64,000 nucleotides of DNA from the NCBI RefSeq assembly GCF_003122085.1, contig NZ_QEXV01000003.1, forward strand, positions 1 through 64,000. The letters are read 5' to 3'. The translations under genes and the position numbers were made by a program. The notes beneath the pieces were generated by a model, which did no database searches, had not been told where the DNA came from, and saw nothing but the letters and a program-made list of their open reading frames with translations. Shown one piece after another: positions 63,825 to 64,000 of this stretch; the first letter of the stretch is position 1; every line of letters starts with the position of its first letter. Source of the DNA: Marinicauda salina (GTDB lineage Bacteria; Pseudomonadota; Alphaproteobacteria; Caulobacterales; Maricaulaceae).

Positions 63825-64000
63825 CTACGGTCTTTCAGGACCTCTGGAGATCCTGACTTTCGGCGCGCCCTGACAGATGAAGCGGATATATTCCGTGGTC
63901 GCGTCGATGTGGTAGGCGCGTAGATCGTCAAGGCGCTCATAAGCTTCGCGGAAGTTTCCCGTAATTGCTCGCCGGAGTCGCTCCATAGCGGGCGCCGAGG
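63825..64000 (-). CDS. Partial gene running off the right edge (C-terminal part)
   Basis: A minus-strand frame is open from the window end to a TAG at 63825-63827. The visible ~58 residues include ERLRRAITGNFREAYERLDD, YHIDATTEYIRFICQG and a basic end. The open frame continues beyond the window, so this is the C-terminus of a longer protein or, if ATG 63988 is the start, a short gene of about 53 codons. No family can be named. Confidence 0.4.
   Translation of the reverse strand, partial: SAPAMERLRRAITGNFREAYERLDDLRAYHIDATTEYIRFICQGAPKVRISRGPERP

Overview
The window is 64 kb of very GC-rich DNA, densely packed with genes and typical of an alphaproteobacterial chromosome. Several things point to the Caulobacterales / Hyphomonadaceae / Maricaulales side of the class. 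These are the dusB-ntrB-ntrC-ntrY-ntrX-trkA-hfq-hflX locus, a PopA-like degenerate GGDEF receptor for c-di-GMP, a fused IspDF, and dispersed palindromic intergenic repeats. Species-level placement cannot be made from sequence reading alone.

Layout. 0-9 kb: mfd, a PopA-like protein, an alpha-methylacyl-CoA racemase, a YihY membrane protein and a two-subunit 3-oxoacid CoA-transferase. 9-10.4 kb: an orphan gene bracketed by two composite palindromic repeats. 10.4-16.5 kb (minus strand): amino-acid catabolism with an M2 dipeptidyl carboxypeptidase, tryptophan dioxygenase, a stand-alone Lrp-type ligand-binding domain and serine dehydratase, plus a FAH-family enzyme. 16.5-19.5 kb: a P1 peptidase, then an ECF sigma / cupredoxin / secreted-protein operon with a candidate self-recognised promoter. 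19.6-26.3 kb: putP, then a chagasin-like inhibitor beside a papain-like protease with a tandem C-terminal domain, convergent with a large HExxH secreted protein. 26.4-28.6 kb: divergent mnmH and selD (selenouridine tRNA modification). 28.7-37 kb: a TolB/TPR protein, a Spy-like protein, tRNA-Ser, rlpA, a D,D-carboxypeptidase, then tmk-holB-tatD-like-MBL and mazG.

37-49.4 kb (minus strand): the nitrogen-regulation locus dusB-ntrB-ntrC, ntrY-ntrX-trkA-trkH-dat-hfq-hflX. NtrX lacks GAFTGA and NtrC has lost nearly all AAA+ ATPase signatures, while their kinases look intact. 49.5-52.6 kb: ispDF, a CinA C-terminal-type amidase, a COQ10/RatA START-domain protein and lipA. 52.7-55.7 kb: three consecutive secreted beta-solenoid (bactofilin-like) proteins, one soluble, one lipid-anchored and one membrane-embedded, with three operator-like dyads in front of the second gene. 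This is the best candidate here for an undescribed envelope system. 55.8-61.8 kb: lpdA and pdhC, separated by a haloalkane dehalogenase, an AT-rich islet encoding two coupled membrane proteins, and a lipoprotein. 61.8-64 kb: a PLP decarboxylase, a small secreted protein and a partial gene running off the right edge.
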